Assembly: GCA_000697055.1 (NCBI GenBank)
Contig: JNDT01002127.1
Location: 1-64,000, forward strand
Origin: Saksenaea vasiformis B4078
Lineage: Eukaryota > Mucoromycota > Mucoromycetes > Mucorales > Saksenaeaceae
DNA length: 64,000 nt
Reading direction: 5' to 3'
The position numbers were made by a program, and so were the translations under genes. Below the pieces are notes generated by a model that worked only from the letters and a program-made list of their open reading frames with translations, ran no database searches and was not told the origin of the DNA. Shown here piece after piece: positions 24,461-35,800 of this stretch (positions within the stretch are counted from its first letter, which is position 1; each line of letters begins with the position of its first letter).

Positions 24461-26163
24461 AATCTTTTGGAAAAAAGGGAAAAAAAGAAAGGGAGGAGGA
24501 GGAGTGAAAAGAGTGGGATTCTAAGACTGCTGACTTTATTATTTTCCCTCGGATTAAATAGGCTGATCGGGATTGAATCACGCTTCTTTGTTCGTTGACT
24601 TACAAGAAGGCAAGTTCCATGCGCTTTGGCCCTTTTTTGTTTCCTAAATCGTGTGAACTTTTTGTTGGATGATGCTTCATGTTTCAAAGTATTAAAATCT
24701 GACCCAATGCAGATCGACAAGGGTTTCCTTGTTTCAAACGGATCTCGCAGTAAAAGAAAAGAGTATTCGATCAGAAAGAAAAAGGACCGGGTAACACAAG
24801 GTCTTGTTTAGCCTCACTATTTTTTTTACCTTATTTCGGTAAAATACCTATATTTGGACAAATCATTTTTCGTTTTTTTTTTTTTTTTCATACTACTACT
24901 ACTACTACTATTTTGTATGTGTGTGTATGTGTTGTGCGTGTGCACTCTCTTTGATCTAATTACTTTAGGGTAAACTTGGCGGAACCATGGGGACTCTTTC
25001 CCTTTCTTTTTCTTTTCCCTTTTTCGGTTCTCTCTCTTTTTTTTTCATTTACCTTACCTTTTCTCTTCTGCAGCTATTATCGTCTAAGGGGAGTCACAGA
25101 CGCCCGGTAGGACAAACAAACTCAGCCATGATAGAGATGGAAGAAGGAAGAAAAAAAAAAGGGATACATAATGCATGACCTTTCACTTCCCCCCCTCACT
25201 TCTCTCGACACGCCACTGCCTTAAGCCGCCCCCTTTTTCCCTCCGTTCTGTGGTTATCACTAGAGAGAAAGAAAAGATGACGACACACTACAAATAACTA
25301 AGGGTGCTGCTTAAAAAAAAACCCTTACCTTACTTTTATGGTTGTTCAACCGTCGGACAACCGTTTATCCGAAGCATCTCCTGGATAATAAACAGAAAAA
25401 AATTGAGTGAGGTTGACATGGAATCTTGTTTTCTATATCGCCTAATCCCAGGTACGTGCACACATACATGCATGCATGCATTAGTTTACATGCAGTTGAA
25501 AGATGTGGATTTTTTTGCCTTAACTTCTGAAATGGAACCTATCTTTTTTTCTGCTTCATCTCTTTTGTTTTGCGAAGAAGAAGAAGAAAAAAAAAGAGGG
25601 CAGAGTGTGATCATGGTTCCACACATGGAATCATCCAAATATAGCCTTTCTTTCTTAGCATCCCGGGTCAATTAAAACCATCATACTCCAAAATAACGTG
25701 GTCTCTTCCCATCAAATTCACATCAAACTATAAAACTCCCGGGTTTCAGCAATTCTTTCTTTTTTTTTTCTTTTTACCCGTAAACAACCAGAACCTGTGA
25801 CTTATCTACTCTTTTAATGAGAATCATATAACTATATCAGGCTCGCGCATGGTTTCAGATGACGTGTGTGTTGCATAGGGATCTCTCATTTTCCGGTGAT
25901 CCACATAGAAAAAAGGAAAAAAATAAAAGATAGCAGTAGTAGATGAGTCACATGTAAACCCTGAGTTTTGGGCTATCTCTCTCTCTCTCTCACACACACA
26001 GTTGTTAGTAATATAGACAAAAAGGGTTTCTTTTTTTCTTTAATTATATATGAACAAGAAGTTTTTAGTATATATATATGTATAATGTGAGAGAGAGATA
26101 GAGAGAGAGAGAAAGAGAGAGGGAGGGAGGAGGGAATGGGGGGGGGTGGTGTGTTTTGTCCGA
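24461..26163. other. Intergenic region with low-complexity tracts
   Basis: Holds the transporter promoter and the 3' flank of the second RING gene. Runs of T, CT/GA (about 25978-25990, 26089-26140) and a (CTA)n stretch near 24890-24910 dominate. No gene seen. Confidence 0.45.
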
Positions 26164-28141
26164 TTAACCGAGGTAGATCTTTTGGATACCAGCTTTCGGC
26201 CGTCTACACACGGCGCATTCTGTAAGTCTTTCCGCGCAGTCATGGCAATAGGCTAAGAAAAGAAAGAAGCCAAAAAAATTGATTAATTATTCCCATTTAT
26301 CTATTATCTATTACTAGATACTTACCACAGTGGAAACAGGGAATAACGGCTGAATCAATGTTATTGTGGAAACAAACAAGACATTTCATGTCTTTTGTCA
26401 TCTCCTTCTCTTTATGTGCTATGCTTTCTTCTCGCAAGGATTCGTTTTCCGTTAATAACTCCTCCACTAAAAGTTCCAAATCGACGGTGCGTTTTTGGTT
26501 ATGTTGTCGTGTTACTGTTTCCTCATCTACTGAACGATGTAGTCTCTCCACTGTTCTCATAAGATCAATGTTTTTTTTCTGAAGTCGTTCGATGGTGCAT
26601 GCATCCTTCTCGGACTTGTCTTCAAGCACCTGAATTCGGCTCGCATCGATCTTGGCTTCCATTGACAGTTGCTTGATTTGATTCAGATGGACTTCTTTTT
26701 CTGTTTCTAGTCTCGCCACCTGGTCACGTAATCCTTGAATAAACTCTTTGTCTAATGGATAGGGGTTGGAAGCACTCGACTCATAAAGATCCGCTTCATC
26801 CTGTACATGAGCCGGCGCGTGTTGCGTAAGACTGGAACAGGTTGTTGTGAAGGACGAGCTGCTTTTTTGGGATTCAGCTTCCGACATAGAAGAAGAGGGT
26901 GTTAAAGCCTTGGGGTGTTGTTGCGTCCTATTCATCGCTTGCTGATGATTTTCATCATCTTCTGTACTGTTTGCCGAGGGATTTTCGATATCTTCTATAA
27001 CTGGTATTTTGGCGCCAGAAAGCACTGCTAGTAGATCCACTTTAATGGAATGTTTGTCCACAGGTCGTCTAGCATCAGGGCATAACACGTCATTCCTATA
27101 CACTGGGTCTTCAGAAAAGGATGGCTTTGTAGAAGGCGAACTTCTTCTTGTTCTTGATTCAGGAGACGTTAAATCCACGCTAGACGTTTTTTCTTTTTTT
27201 CCTTCATCTTCTTCAGGATCATCTGCCACCGCCGGCTCCTTTCGCGTATCCCATTTCTTGCTCTCCGTCAATCGTCCAACAGCATGGAGTGGATGTTTCG
27301 GCTGTATGAATGCCACTTCTTCTGCCCATAAAAACCAGCTACACTTCGGCTTTGCTCCATCCACATCAAAATTTCTGCAGGTAAAGGATATTCTCGACTC
27401 TCTTCCATGACTTGTCTGTCTAATCACCACAGGGAGGTTACAAAAGCATCTGGGCACAGGTGGTGGCCGCTTGGGGAAATTATTATTGGCTCGGAAGACG
27501 ACACAGAACGTGTAATTGAATGCTGGACAAATATCCAATTCCGGATGCTGTGGATCAATATCCTTTCCAATTTGCAACGTGCGTCGAAAATCATCCCATG
27601 GACGTTTATGAATATGAAAAGCACAGATATGTGTTCGTGCTTTGGTCGTTTTAGGTGTGCATTGTTGTTGCTGTTGTTGGTTTTGACTGCTGTCCGTTAC
27701 CGTCGCTTGTTGTTGTTGTTGTTGTTTGTCTCGGCTTGTCACCGAGTAACATTCGTAAATCGTGCCAAATTCAGGTGTATACATTTCCGATGCGGGTTTA
27801 CCACAGAAACAATAAGGTGGATTGGACATGGACTCCAATTTCTTTCTGATCTTTTCATCATGGTGGGTATACTTTCGTGGATTGTATGTTCCCACCACAC
27901 CGTCCATCGACGATGGATTCCATTTTCGCCGGGAATCGGCAAACCGCGATGACGGTTGATGATGTTGTTGTCTCTGCGATGGGACTGGTGGACGTGGGAT
28001 GGAAGAAGGTCCTCGCTTTATATCTTCATGAGATGTCTCTTCCGCGAAGGTAAGCCACTTTACAGCAGCTGGATCGGCGTTACAAGAACGCTGTGATGGC
28101 GAGATCTGCTCTGGATTCTGAGTATGATAATTAGAGGGCAT
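26164..28141 (-). CDS. GRF-like zinc finger, coiled-coil, RING protein (copy 2)
   Basis: Paralogue of the gene at 5848-7766, about 634 aa, exons 28141-26326 and 26252-26164. It keeps the same order: DPAAVKWLTF leader block, first GRF-like finger (YCFCGKPAS...YEC...HICAFH), second finger (RCFCNLPVV...FTC...KCSWFLWAEEV), Ser/Gln-rich linker with a poly-Gln tract, coiled coil, then a RING split by an intron at the identical position (CLVC...PCFHC | AYCHDC...CAVC). The final residues (GIQKIYLG) match copy 1 (AIQKVYIG). A splice acceptor-like TTTTTTTGCAG at about 28191 suggests a 5'-UTR intron, so the ATG at 28141 is taken as start. Likely an E3 ligase; substrate and location are unknown. Confidence 0.85.
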
Positions 28142-30001
28142 TGGCCACAGACGTTGTCGCAAATGCAGTTTAAAAGTAAAAAGGTTCTGCAAAAAAACAC
28201 AGTATTAGCCCATCAAAACCGTGACAAAGAAAAAAAGGCCCGTAAAACGTCACAAAACTGCAAATCGGATTTTTTTTTTCTCTAGGGACCAACTGTGTCA
28301 CCATAGACAGGTCTGTGCAGAAGTAAAAAAAAAAAAAAAAAAATTCGTTAATAAGTATAAACCCATCACTCGATGTACGCTACATTGTTTGGGGAGTTGG
28401 TTGTCCTATCGATGAAATCTTTTTAGCTGCAGGGTTCGAGGAAAGAAATTGAGGGTAAAATGGGGAGCCCAGATCTGCATAATTCAAAAACTTTGTTTGT
28501 TACGATTCAGGGTATATATATATAATATACCCTTTCAATGTCAAGATACAAACCACTAGGAAATAAATAAAGCTAACTTGGCTGCTATGGAAGATATGGG
28601 ACATATAATGTTGATGGCGTGGTAAAAAGAAAGAGAGTTGACGAAATAGAAACATTTAACCATGGTAATTTAGTTAACATGAGTTCCACCCCAACGTCTT
28701 GTGTTGTTTGTGCGACGTACAGGTTGTCTACACCTCCTCGCTTTTTTTCTTACCGAAATGTGCCACCAATGCAAATAGCCATGTCCCCGATCAGAGAGAT
28801 AGCTTTAAAAGGTTAATCAAATTCCGCTAGCCGAAAACTTCGCTTGTCCTACAGTGCTTAGAAAAAGGAAAACGGCAGAGCTCTCCATGAAAGATGTTAT
28901 TTTTTTTTTCTGATGGACGTGTCATTAGTAAAATTGACATGGACACCTCTTGGCAAAAATAATAAAAAATAAAAAATAAAAAATAAAAAAATTGGCCGTT
29001 GGATCGTGTGTAAGCTAGTCAATAGCGGACGAATGCGTTAGTATGGAAACGTTTTCGTATGCTGACAACAAACTAAGACGAACTTTAAACCTTCAACTTT
29101 TATGACTTGCAACAGTTTCATAAGAAAACTTGTACACAACATTGGGGACATCAGAAACCCATATCGCCTAAGCAACAGTTAACCAGTTAATATCCCGTGT
29201 GAGGCTTTTGTTCCGTCGCAAGCTGACAACCAGCGAGCAATGGTTTGTCAATGTAACTTTTTATTATTACATCCGGTTTATCTGCGTGGCACTCCCTGTT
29301 GTTCCGGAATGTTTGTCATACGAAGATCATGGTATGCAAGGACCCGCAAATTAACTGAGCCTCTGCATAAAAGAAGCACATCTCTCCATCTCGGACTACA
29401 TGCAGGCCCCCCCTCTTTCAGTAACCATGGCGCGTCTTTTAAACCAAGTAATAATAATAATAATCTGTGTCGTCGCAGCCCATAAATTACTTATTGTAAA
29501 GATCGCTGGTAGTCATGGACACAACAGCGCGTTCAGTGTATAAATCGTAACATTTAATAAACTACAAGGCAAAGTTGAAAAGAGAAAGAAAAATCCGAGA
29601 TGAAGATGTGTTTGATTATCTTGATGCTATCGAGAAAAATAATAATAATTGGATGCATGGTACAGATGTTCCTTCTTCGCAAGCGTCTGGCTTTTCGGCA
29701 CATCAACCATTGGGTATGCGAGACGGTCCTCCACTCTTCTGATATCCATCGTTATATATAACCTCTAACCTCAACGTTCCGATGAACTCATAACCACATA
29801 GATGAGTGCTTCCTAGAGGTGACGTTACCTCTGGGTCACAACCGCGTTGCGGCGGCGGGCAACCCATCTCATTTGCAAACCTAAACTGATTTTCAAGCGG
29901 CGCCCACCCCACCATGCAAAAAAAAAAAAAAAAAAAGCCTTGCTTTGCAGAGTAGGCAACCCCACGTTTTCTTCTTTTGTCACTTTTGCTTTTTCTGCAC
30001 C
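28142..30001. other. Intergenic region, no confident gene
   Basis: Carries the promoter of RING copy 2 (including its probable 5'-UTR intron) and the cyanase promoter. Contains poly-A runs at about 28325-28342 and 29919-29935 and A/T-rich repeats (AATAAAA units near 28960-28990). A minus-strand open frame at 29703-29930 reads smoothly but has no recognised domain. Confidence 0.4.
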
Positions 30002-30810
30002 ATGAGTGTAGGTAGCAGATGCATACCATTTTACGGAATATGCTAAAATGCAAGATGATGTAGAACCATCCCAAACTTACAGCATTGCAGTCGCGCATGT
30101 TCAAGGCCAAGGAAGAACGGGGGCTCTCGTAAAGTTTCTGCAATATCACACGCCTCCGTCGTATTCATCATTCTCCTTCTTCTCTATTTCAGATTCGAGA
30201 AAATCGGCAAAAAGATTGGCCATAATGAAGTCTACGTGGCAGCTATTTTTTACGGACAAGTACGGAATACGAGTAGCAAAGGAAGTTTACGGGCAATTAA
30301 GTCACGTATTTTGTAGGCTAAACCCACAGAAGAGGAACTATCAAAGTTATCCGAAGTATTGAATATTCCACCTGGTCATCTTAAGGATGAGCTGGGTACC
30401 CATTTCTTCCCAGATCGCGGCGGGGAAGATGGAACCGAAGTTTGCTACTTGTTTCCGTGGGTAACTTATCAGTAGTCATGCTTATAGACTCGTACAGTAT
30501 CCCCCTAGTGATCCCACGATCTACCGCCTCTATGAAATGTTGAACGTTTACGGATATCCTCTAAAATCAGTGATCCATGAAAAGGTAGGAAGTACATGTG
30601 GTTGGCAAATTGGATACATTTATGTTTCTATAGTTCGGCGATGGGATTATGTCTGCTATTGACTTCACTGCTGAGGTTGACAAGGTAAAGATCTTTCCCT
30701 TGCCTTACAAATGGTTATATTCAGTGGTGGATGTGTAGGTTGAAGATCCAAATGGAGATCGCGTCAAAATCACTTTGAATGGCAAGTTTCTACCTTATAA
30801 AAAATGGTGA
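30002..30810 (+). CDS. CYN1: Cyanate hydratase (cyanase)
   Basis: Converts cyanate and bicarbonate to carbamate (then ammonia) and CO2, detoxifying cyanate and releasing nitrogen; forms a homodecamer in the cytosol. Seven exons (30002-30011, 30083-30128, 30193-30259, 30317-30460, 30498-30584, 30634-30684, 30739-30810) give 158 aa, the normal family length. The helical N-terminal domain contains [20 protein letters not shown]; the catalytic domain contains [19 protein letters not shown] (catalytic Arg and Glu in YRLYE), [11 protein letters not shown] (catalytic Ser), and the typical end [10 protein letters not shown]. The first exon encodes only MSV plus one base; the donor and its phase fit, but that tiny exon is the least certain element. 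A bacterial cyanase is uninterrupted, so six introns show long residence in this fungal lineage. Confidence 0.93.
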
Positions 30811-31158
30811 TGATCAAATCATATTGTATATCTGGTATAACACGTGTGGATAAGATTGAATATATATTTAAAGTATCTGTGAACATATTTCTTGCAACGA
30901 GAGAGAGAGAGAGAAATCTTGAAAGTGGATTAAAAAAGATCTTAAATAGGAACAGAGGTTGTTTGATATTGTGGACCTCTCTACTGCGACAAGATGGACT
31001 GGTGGTTTCTATCATGGAAGGCAGAAGCTACAAGCTTTTGTTCTTTCTTTCTTTCTTTCTTTCCTTTTGAAAACAAACCTAGTAGTATAAGAAAATCAAC
31101 AACAGCTGGTTTCCACAAAACAAAAGAAAGTAGTAGTAGTAGTTGTTGTTGTTGTTGT
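30811..31158. other. Convergent 3' region of cyanase and UBX genes
   Basis: The two genes end towards each other across 348 bp, so their 3' untranslated regions may overlap. Includes a short (GA)n run at 30900-30914, a (TTTC)n run at 31041-31061 and (GTA)n/(GTT)n runs at 31130-31158. Confidence 0.45.
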
Positions 31159-32583
31159 TTAAACATAGGCCAACATAAGTGCGGCGGAAGGCACAAGATC
31201 TACGTTAGGTTAGGTTAGGTTAGATAGGGATTTAGCTCTGTTAGATAGATGCGCATGACAAGAAAACTTACTCAGTTCTTTCAAGGACTTTGACAGATCA
31301 TCTTGACCAAAGGTCTTTCGTGGAAAAGTGGTTGAAAGAGTAAAGACGCCGTTGCAGCCTTTGCTTTGAAGAAATTCATGCACCTCGGTCAATGTAGCGT
31401 CGGCTGCAAATGTCTGTGTGATAGGCGCGCCACCTGGTACACGGATCTTGTATGATTTAGACACAAAATAAATATCGTCTATTATTTACTACACTAGAAC
31501 GAACCTGTAGTCTCGTTTCATTGTATTCCTTTGGGGCACTGGATGCTGCTGCTGCCGGGGCGGCAGCCGTCACTGGCGCTGTAGGTGCCGTTGTTTCTCC
31601 AGCCAGGGCAGCCTTCTTAGCCTCTTTCTAAGAGATAATTGTCAGTTCAACAGGAGAAATGAATGGAATGGAATGGAACGAACGGACGGAACCTTTGCTT
31701 GTCGTTCTCGTTTATCTGCTTCAATCTGTGCCTTGATTTTGGCGCGTGCAATGCGTTCCTCTTCTTTCTCCTTCTTCTTTGCGTCAAATGCTTTTTTAAT
31801 TTCCCTTGCTTCCAGCTCTTCCTTTGCCGCTGTAATCTCCTGACCCGTACGTCGACGCATTTTTTCCTGCTGACGCGCTTCCTCTGCTTCCGCCTGCGCT
31901 TTCGCAGCCCGCTTTTCTGCAAGTCTGGCTTTCAACTCGGCCAGTTTGGCTTGCTTCTCTTCAGGTGTCAAAGGTGCAATCGTTTGCGTACTCTCAGAAA
32001 AGTTTTCATGTTGCGTACGGATCGCATGTCTTGCAGCAGAAGCAGCTAATTTTTTTTAATCCTTGTCTCTCTTTTCTTTTTCTTTTTCTTTTTGACTTAC
32101 AATCACGAAACAGTTTCTGACAGTCGTTACAAACCAAGCTCTGAGCCGTCTGTTGTCCCTCCTGGATCTCACCTGGGTTGCATAATCATTAGCGTCTCTC
32201 TTTCTCCTTTTTTTTTTTCTCAATATATACCTTCCTCTGTACCGGACGCTACTGCTGCTGCTGGTACGTCTGTGGAGCTGGCACCGCCAAGCGTCTGAGG
32301 AACTGGTTCGTCCGCGTCTGGCTCATCCGACACTTCTGGATGGCTGAGAATCCTGTGATATTGTTTCTCTCTCAATCTTTCTGTACGTTTGGTCATGGAC
32401 ATTATTGCTTACCAGTCCATGGCAGGTTGCAGTCCAGCACCATGGGTTGCTTTCCATGCCTTTTGACTAGAAAGAAAGAAAGAAAGAACGCGCACCGTTA
32501 ATCATTCCATTGGATAAAGCATAGGCATACACTTTTGCGCGGGAAAATCCCATTTCTACCAATGTATCAATATCATTTGCCAT
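31159..32583 (-). CDS. UBXN1: UBA-zinc finger-UBX protein (UBXN1/SAKS1-like p97 adaptor)
   Basis: Adaptor linking ubiquitinated substrates to the p97/Cdc48 segregase. Exons 32583-32531, 32466-32413, 32352-32231, 32172-32101, 32045-31693, 31627-31505, 31446-31272 and 31199-31159 encode 330 aa. The N-terminal UBA is VEMGFSRAKVQKAW...LQPAMDWILSHPE; a C2H2-like finger follows (VCNDCQKLFRD...ARHAIRTQHENF); then a charged helical segment (EEKQAKLAELKARLAEKRAAK); an Ala/Pro/Thr linker; and a C-terminal UBX fold (RLQIRVPGGAPITQTF...FPRKTFGQDD...NLVPSAALML). The FPRK turn is the p97-contact FPR-type loop. Start at 32583 is the only ATG that opens the UBA. The last intron has repeated CTAAC motifs. Confidence 0.92.
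31205..31223 (+). repeat. Short (TTAGG)n run within the last UBX intron
   Basis: About 3.8 tandem TTAGG units. On the transcribed strand they read as repeated CTAAC, the consensus splicing branch site, directly upstream of the GTAG acceptor at 31200. It is interior to a gene and is not a telomere. Confidence 0.75.
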
Positions 32584-32836
32584 GATGCCGTAACCAGAAA
32601 GATGTGAACCACGTATGCCCTTTTTTTTTCCCGCCTCTATCAGCGGTCACTTCCGAAGCTTGCATAACCCCGGAACCAAAAAAAAGGAAAAAAGAAAAAA
32701 AAAGGCATACCTCTGAAAGACTACTACTTGTTTCGATAAACTTGGGCTTTCTGTTAAGTCTGTACATGGTCCGTGCGTTAAAAACGATCCATTGGACCAT
32801 CTGTTTTTTTATTTATGTACACGGTTTTACTTCCTA

Positions 32837-35800
32837 TTAAAAGCGTATCTTCAAAGTAACTACTTCAAATGGCCCGATTGTCAGTAGCGTGCCATTTGCT
32901 TGCTGACTTCGCCAAGCTTGTTGCTGTAATTCCATGATATCATCATCAAACACCGTAAGACTCATGTCAAATGGTTGATCAAAGCCGTTTGTGCTCAGAC
33001 CACCCGGAATAATCATCTCCTGTTCATCCTCCAGAATATTGCATCGATAGATGGATTGGATAGGAAGTGAACTAAAAAAAAAGCACAGCGTGATTACTTA
33101 AGCACGATCCTTTCTTTTCTGTGTTTTTTTGTTTTACCAATGAAGACGTGCTCTGGCGTGGCCACCATAGGCTTCGTAGAGTCTTACAATGATGTCATTG
33201 GAATCCTCTGCTTTCTTTAATGTATCAAGGACTACGTTGGGTGCACCTTCGATACGAATCTGTGGTATCATTGTAGCCACATGCTGAATTCTGTTTCTTG
33301 GTATCACTCTAACGTAAATCCACGTCAGTCCATAGGCTTCTTTCCTTCTCGATTTACTTTGTTATCAACGGGACGTTAAAGTTAAATCCCTCACGCACCA
33401 CGTCGGATTGCATAAAGTGGCCCTCGTGGGGATAGACAGCATAACGAAACACGTGGTGACCTGCAACGGTAACTATTAGCTCGAGAAATACGATACAATC
33501 GATAGCGGAACTTGCCCAAATCACAGTTCGAATCCGGTGCCTATGTATCCATATAAATAAATAAAAAAAAAAGGCATCGTGGATGATAGAAGAAAATAGA
33601 ATATACCTTTGGTGATCGAAGCAGCGATAGACTAATCACATTATTATGCGCCGAATAACCATATTTGCAATCATTGAGTATGGCAACACCATAGCCGTAT
33701 TCTGATATATCCGCAAACTTATGGGCTACAACTTCAAATTTGGCGCTATCCCATGAGGTATTGTAGTGCGTAGGCCGCTGAACAACGCCATATTGCGTTT
33801 CATAGTTTACCTATAGGTTACTTCATTTAGTTAACACACCACCCAATTTGAACTAAAGATAGGTTTTTTTTTTTTTTTTTTTTTTTTTTACCGTATCAGC
33901 CAAGATATCCCATGCAAATTCCACTTTCTACAAAAAAAAACTGCGGTTAACAAGCAATTTCATTGGTGGTAGGACTGACCAAGAATTGTCGATTCTCGTG
34001 CCAATCCACTTCTGTATCGAAATCGATTCGTCGAGAGATAGCTGTCAGGATAGCGATTTGTCGCAAGCGACTGGTGTCGGATATACGTTTCTCAATCAAA
34101 AGGGACGCTCGAAGAGGACCCTGTTCCAGAATCTGAACGGAACCTTCCTCCACTGTACGACCCTTCTCAAGATGGTATATCTCAACTAGAAAAATGAATC
34201 AGACGAATGATTTAAAAATCGAGCGGTTTTTCTTTTTGCTTACCATCCCATGCTAATAAAGTGCAAGGCAAAACCATTCATTCGTTTAAATTCTGCTATC
34301 GATGAATTTTACAAAACTTACCATCCCAAAAGAGTGGCTAGACGGAGCGTTAGTGCATGGGTAATAATAACAACGTTTCCCATTACGTACTATATCTTCG
34401 AACATTCGAAATAGATTTCCACGCTCTCCTCGTTTTATCAGTTCTCTCCTACCGTTTCACGTAAGCGTTAGTTACGTTCGCCATCGTCATCCGAGATCAT
34501 GGTACTTGCTGTATTTTTTTGTCATAAAGGCTAACCAAATGACCCGTTTTATCAAATGACGCCCGTATAAACTCATTACTTAAAGTAATGAGATTGTTTC
34601 TATCCGTCTTGACAGTGACTGGTTCATAACTGATCTGTTCGTCGAGCTGGTAGCCCTGAGCGGCCAAGGGTGCCACATTGTCCACTCATAAGATAGGTAA
34701 GATGCGGGAAGCGCAAAGGTAAGAAAAAAAAAAGGGAACCTACATAAAGCGTAGCCAGTTCTTCCAAACGCGGAGTACTGCTTCATGGTGGGGAAGCTCT
34801 CTTCCAGTGGCACTTCAATAATCTCTCTACGTGGCCATGAGAGTGTGTTAAACACAACAAGCGCTAAAGAAAAGCCATGGTCATCTTGATAGATCTTAGA
34901 TGAAGTACCGTCTGCGCTCACCTTGTCTCTCTTCGGTAGAGGAAGAAGAAGAAGGAGGAGGAGGTGCAGCAGCAGTTGTTGTTGTATCAAGCAGTCGTTC
35001 TAGTAACTCTTCACGCATCTTTTTTCCCTCTGTATCCATTTTGCTATACATCTAAGAAAAGAAAAAGTCCGTGAGTCATCGATAACTCACAACAGCAAGT
35101 AACCCCACTTCATAGCAGTCGTCATACACCATCTCTATTGATGAACCTGCCATCACGTCATGGAACTGAATCAAACATATCATTTTCCAGAACTCATCAA
35201 GCTTTGCCTTTGGGTACTGGAAACCAATAGGATCGAGTATATGCGCCAGCGTGGCCAGCATCTCGATATCGCGTACGAGGAATTCACAGGTGCGGTTTAG
35301 CTTCTTACATAGTGCATGTGTCGTGTAAATCCCTCGATGAAGCTCAAAATACTAAGAAAAAAATGTAAGCCATTGTCTGTTGCGCAGTAGTTGCACATAC
35401 TAATTCTCCTTTCCAGCTGGTCAAACTGGACGCTTCTGCTTCCAACCTTTTAAAGAAATCGGTAGCTGTACTCATTTTGACTTTTGGGAGACCATCCTGA
35501 AGCATCCACAGGTTGAATACGTATCACTACAGTGCATCAAGATAAAAACTACGTACCACGTTTTTCATTCTTTTCAGCCGTTCAATCATGCTGGATAAAG
35601 GGCCTCCTCCACCATCGCCATTACCGTAAACCAATAAACTGGTGTTGGAATACTCCTTATCTCGATGATTGCGGACCCTGTTTGTATTCATACAAGATGA
35701 GACACATCTTCCCTTTCCGTGTCTCTCTTTTTTTTTAGTCTCTACTTACGTGCGTATCAACTCTTCTGGTGTACATTGAGCATTGTAGGTTTCTGATGGT

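Noticed and set aside
29703..29930. Minus-strand open frame upstream of cyanase
   Set aside because: No recognisable domain, no start in good context, interrupted by an 18-nt homopolymer.
31205..31223. TTAGG repeats as a telomere or chromosome-fusion scar
   Set aside because: Fewer than four units, inside an intron and functioning as branch-site sequence.
33520..33540. tRNA B-box-like GTTCGAATCC
   Set aside because: It lies in an AMS1 coding exon (APDSNCDLG); no A box or cloverleaf surrounds it.
34501..34520. Apparent homopolymer frameshift in AMS1 (seven-A run)
   Set aside because: A GC donor at 34509 restores the frame and gives the expected IQREL sequence, so an indel is unnecessary.
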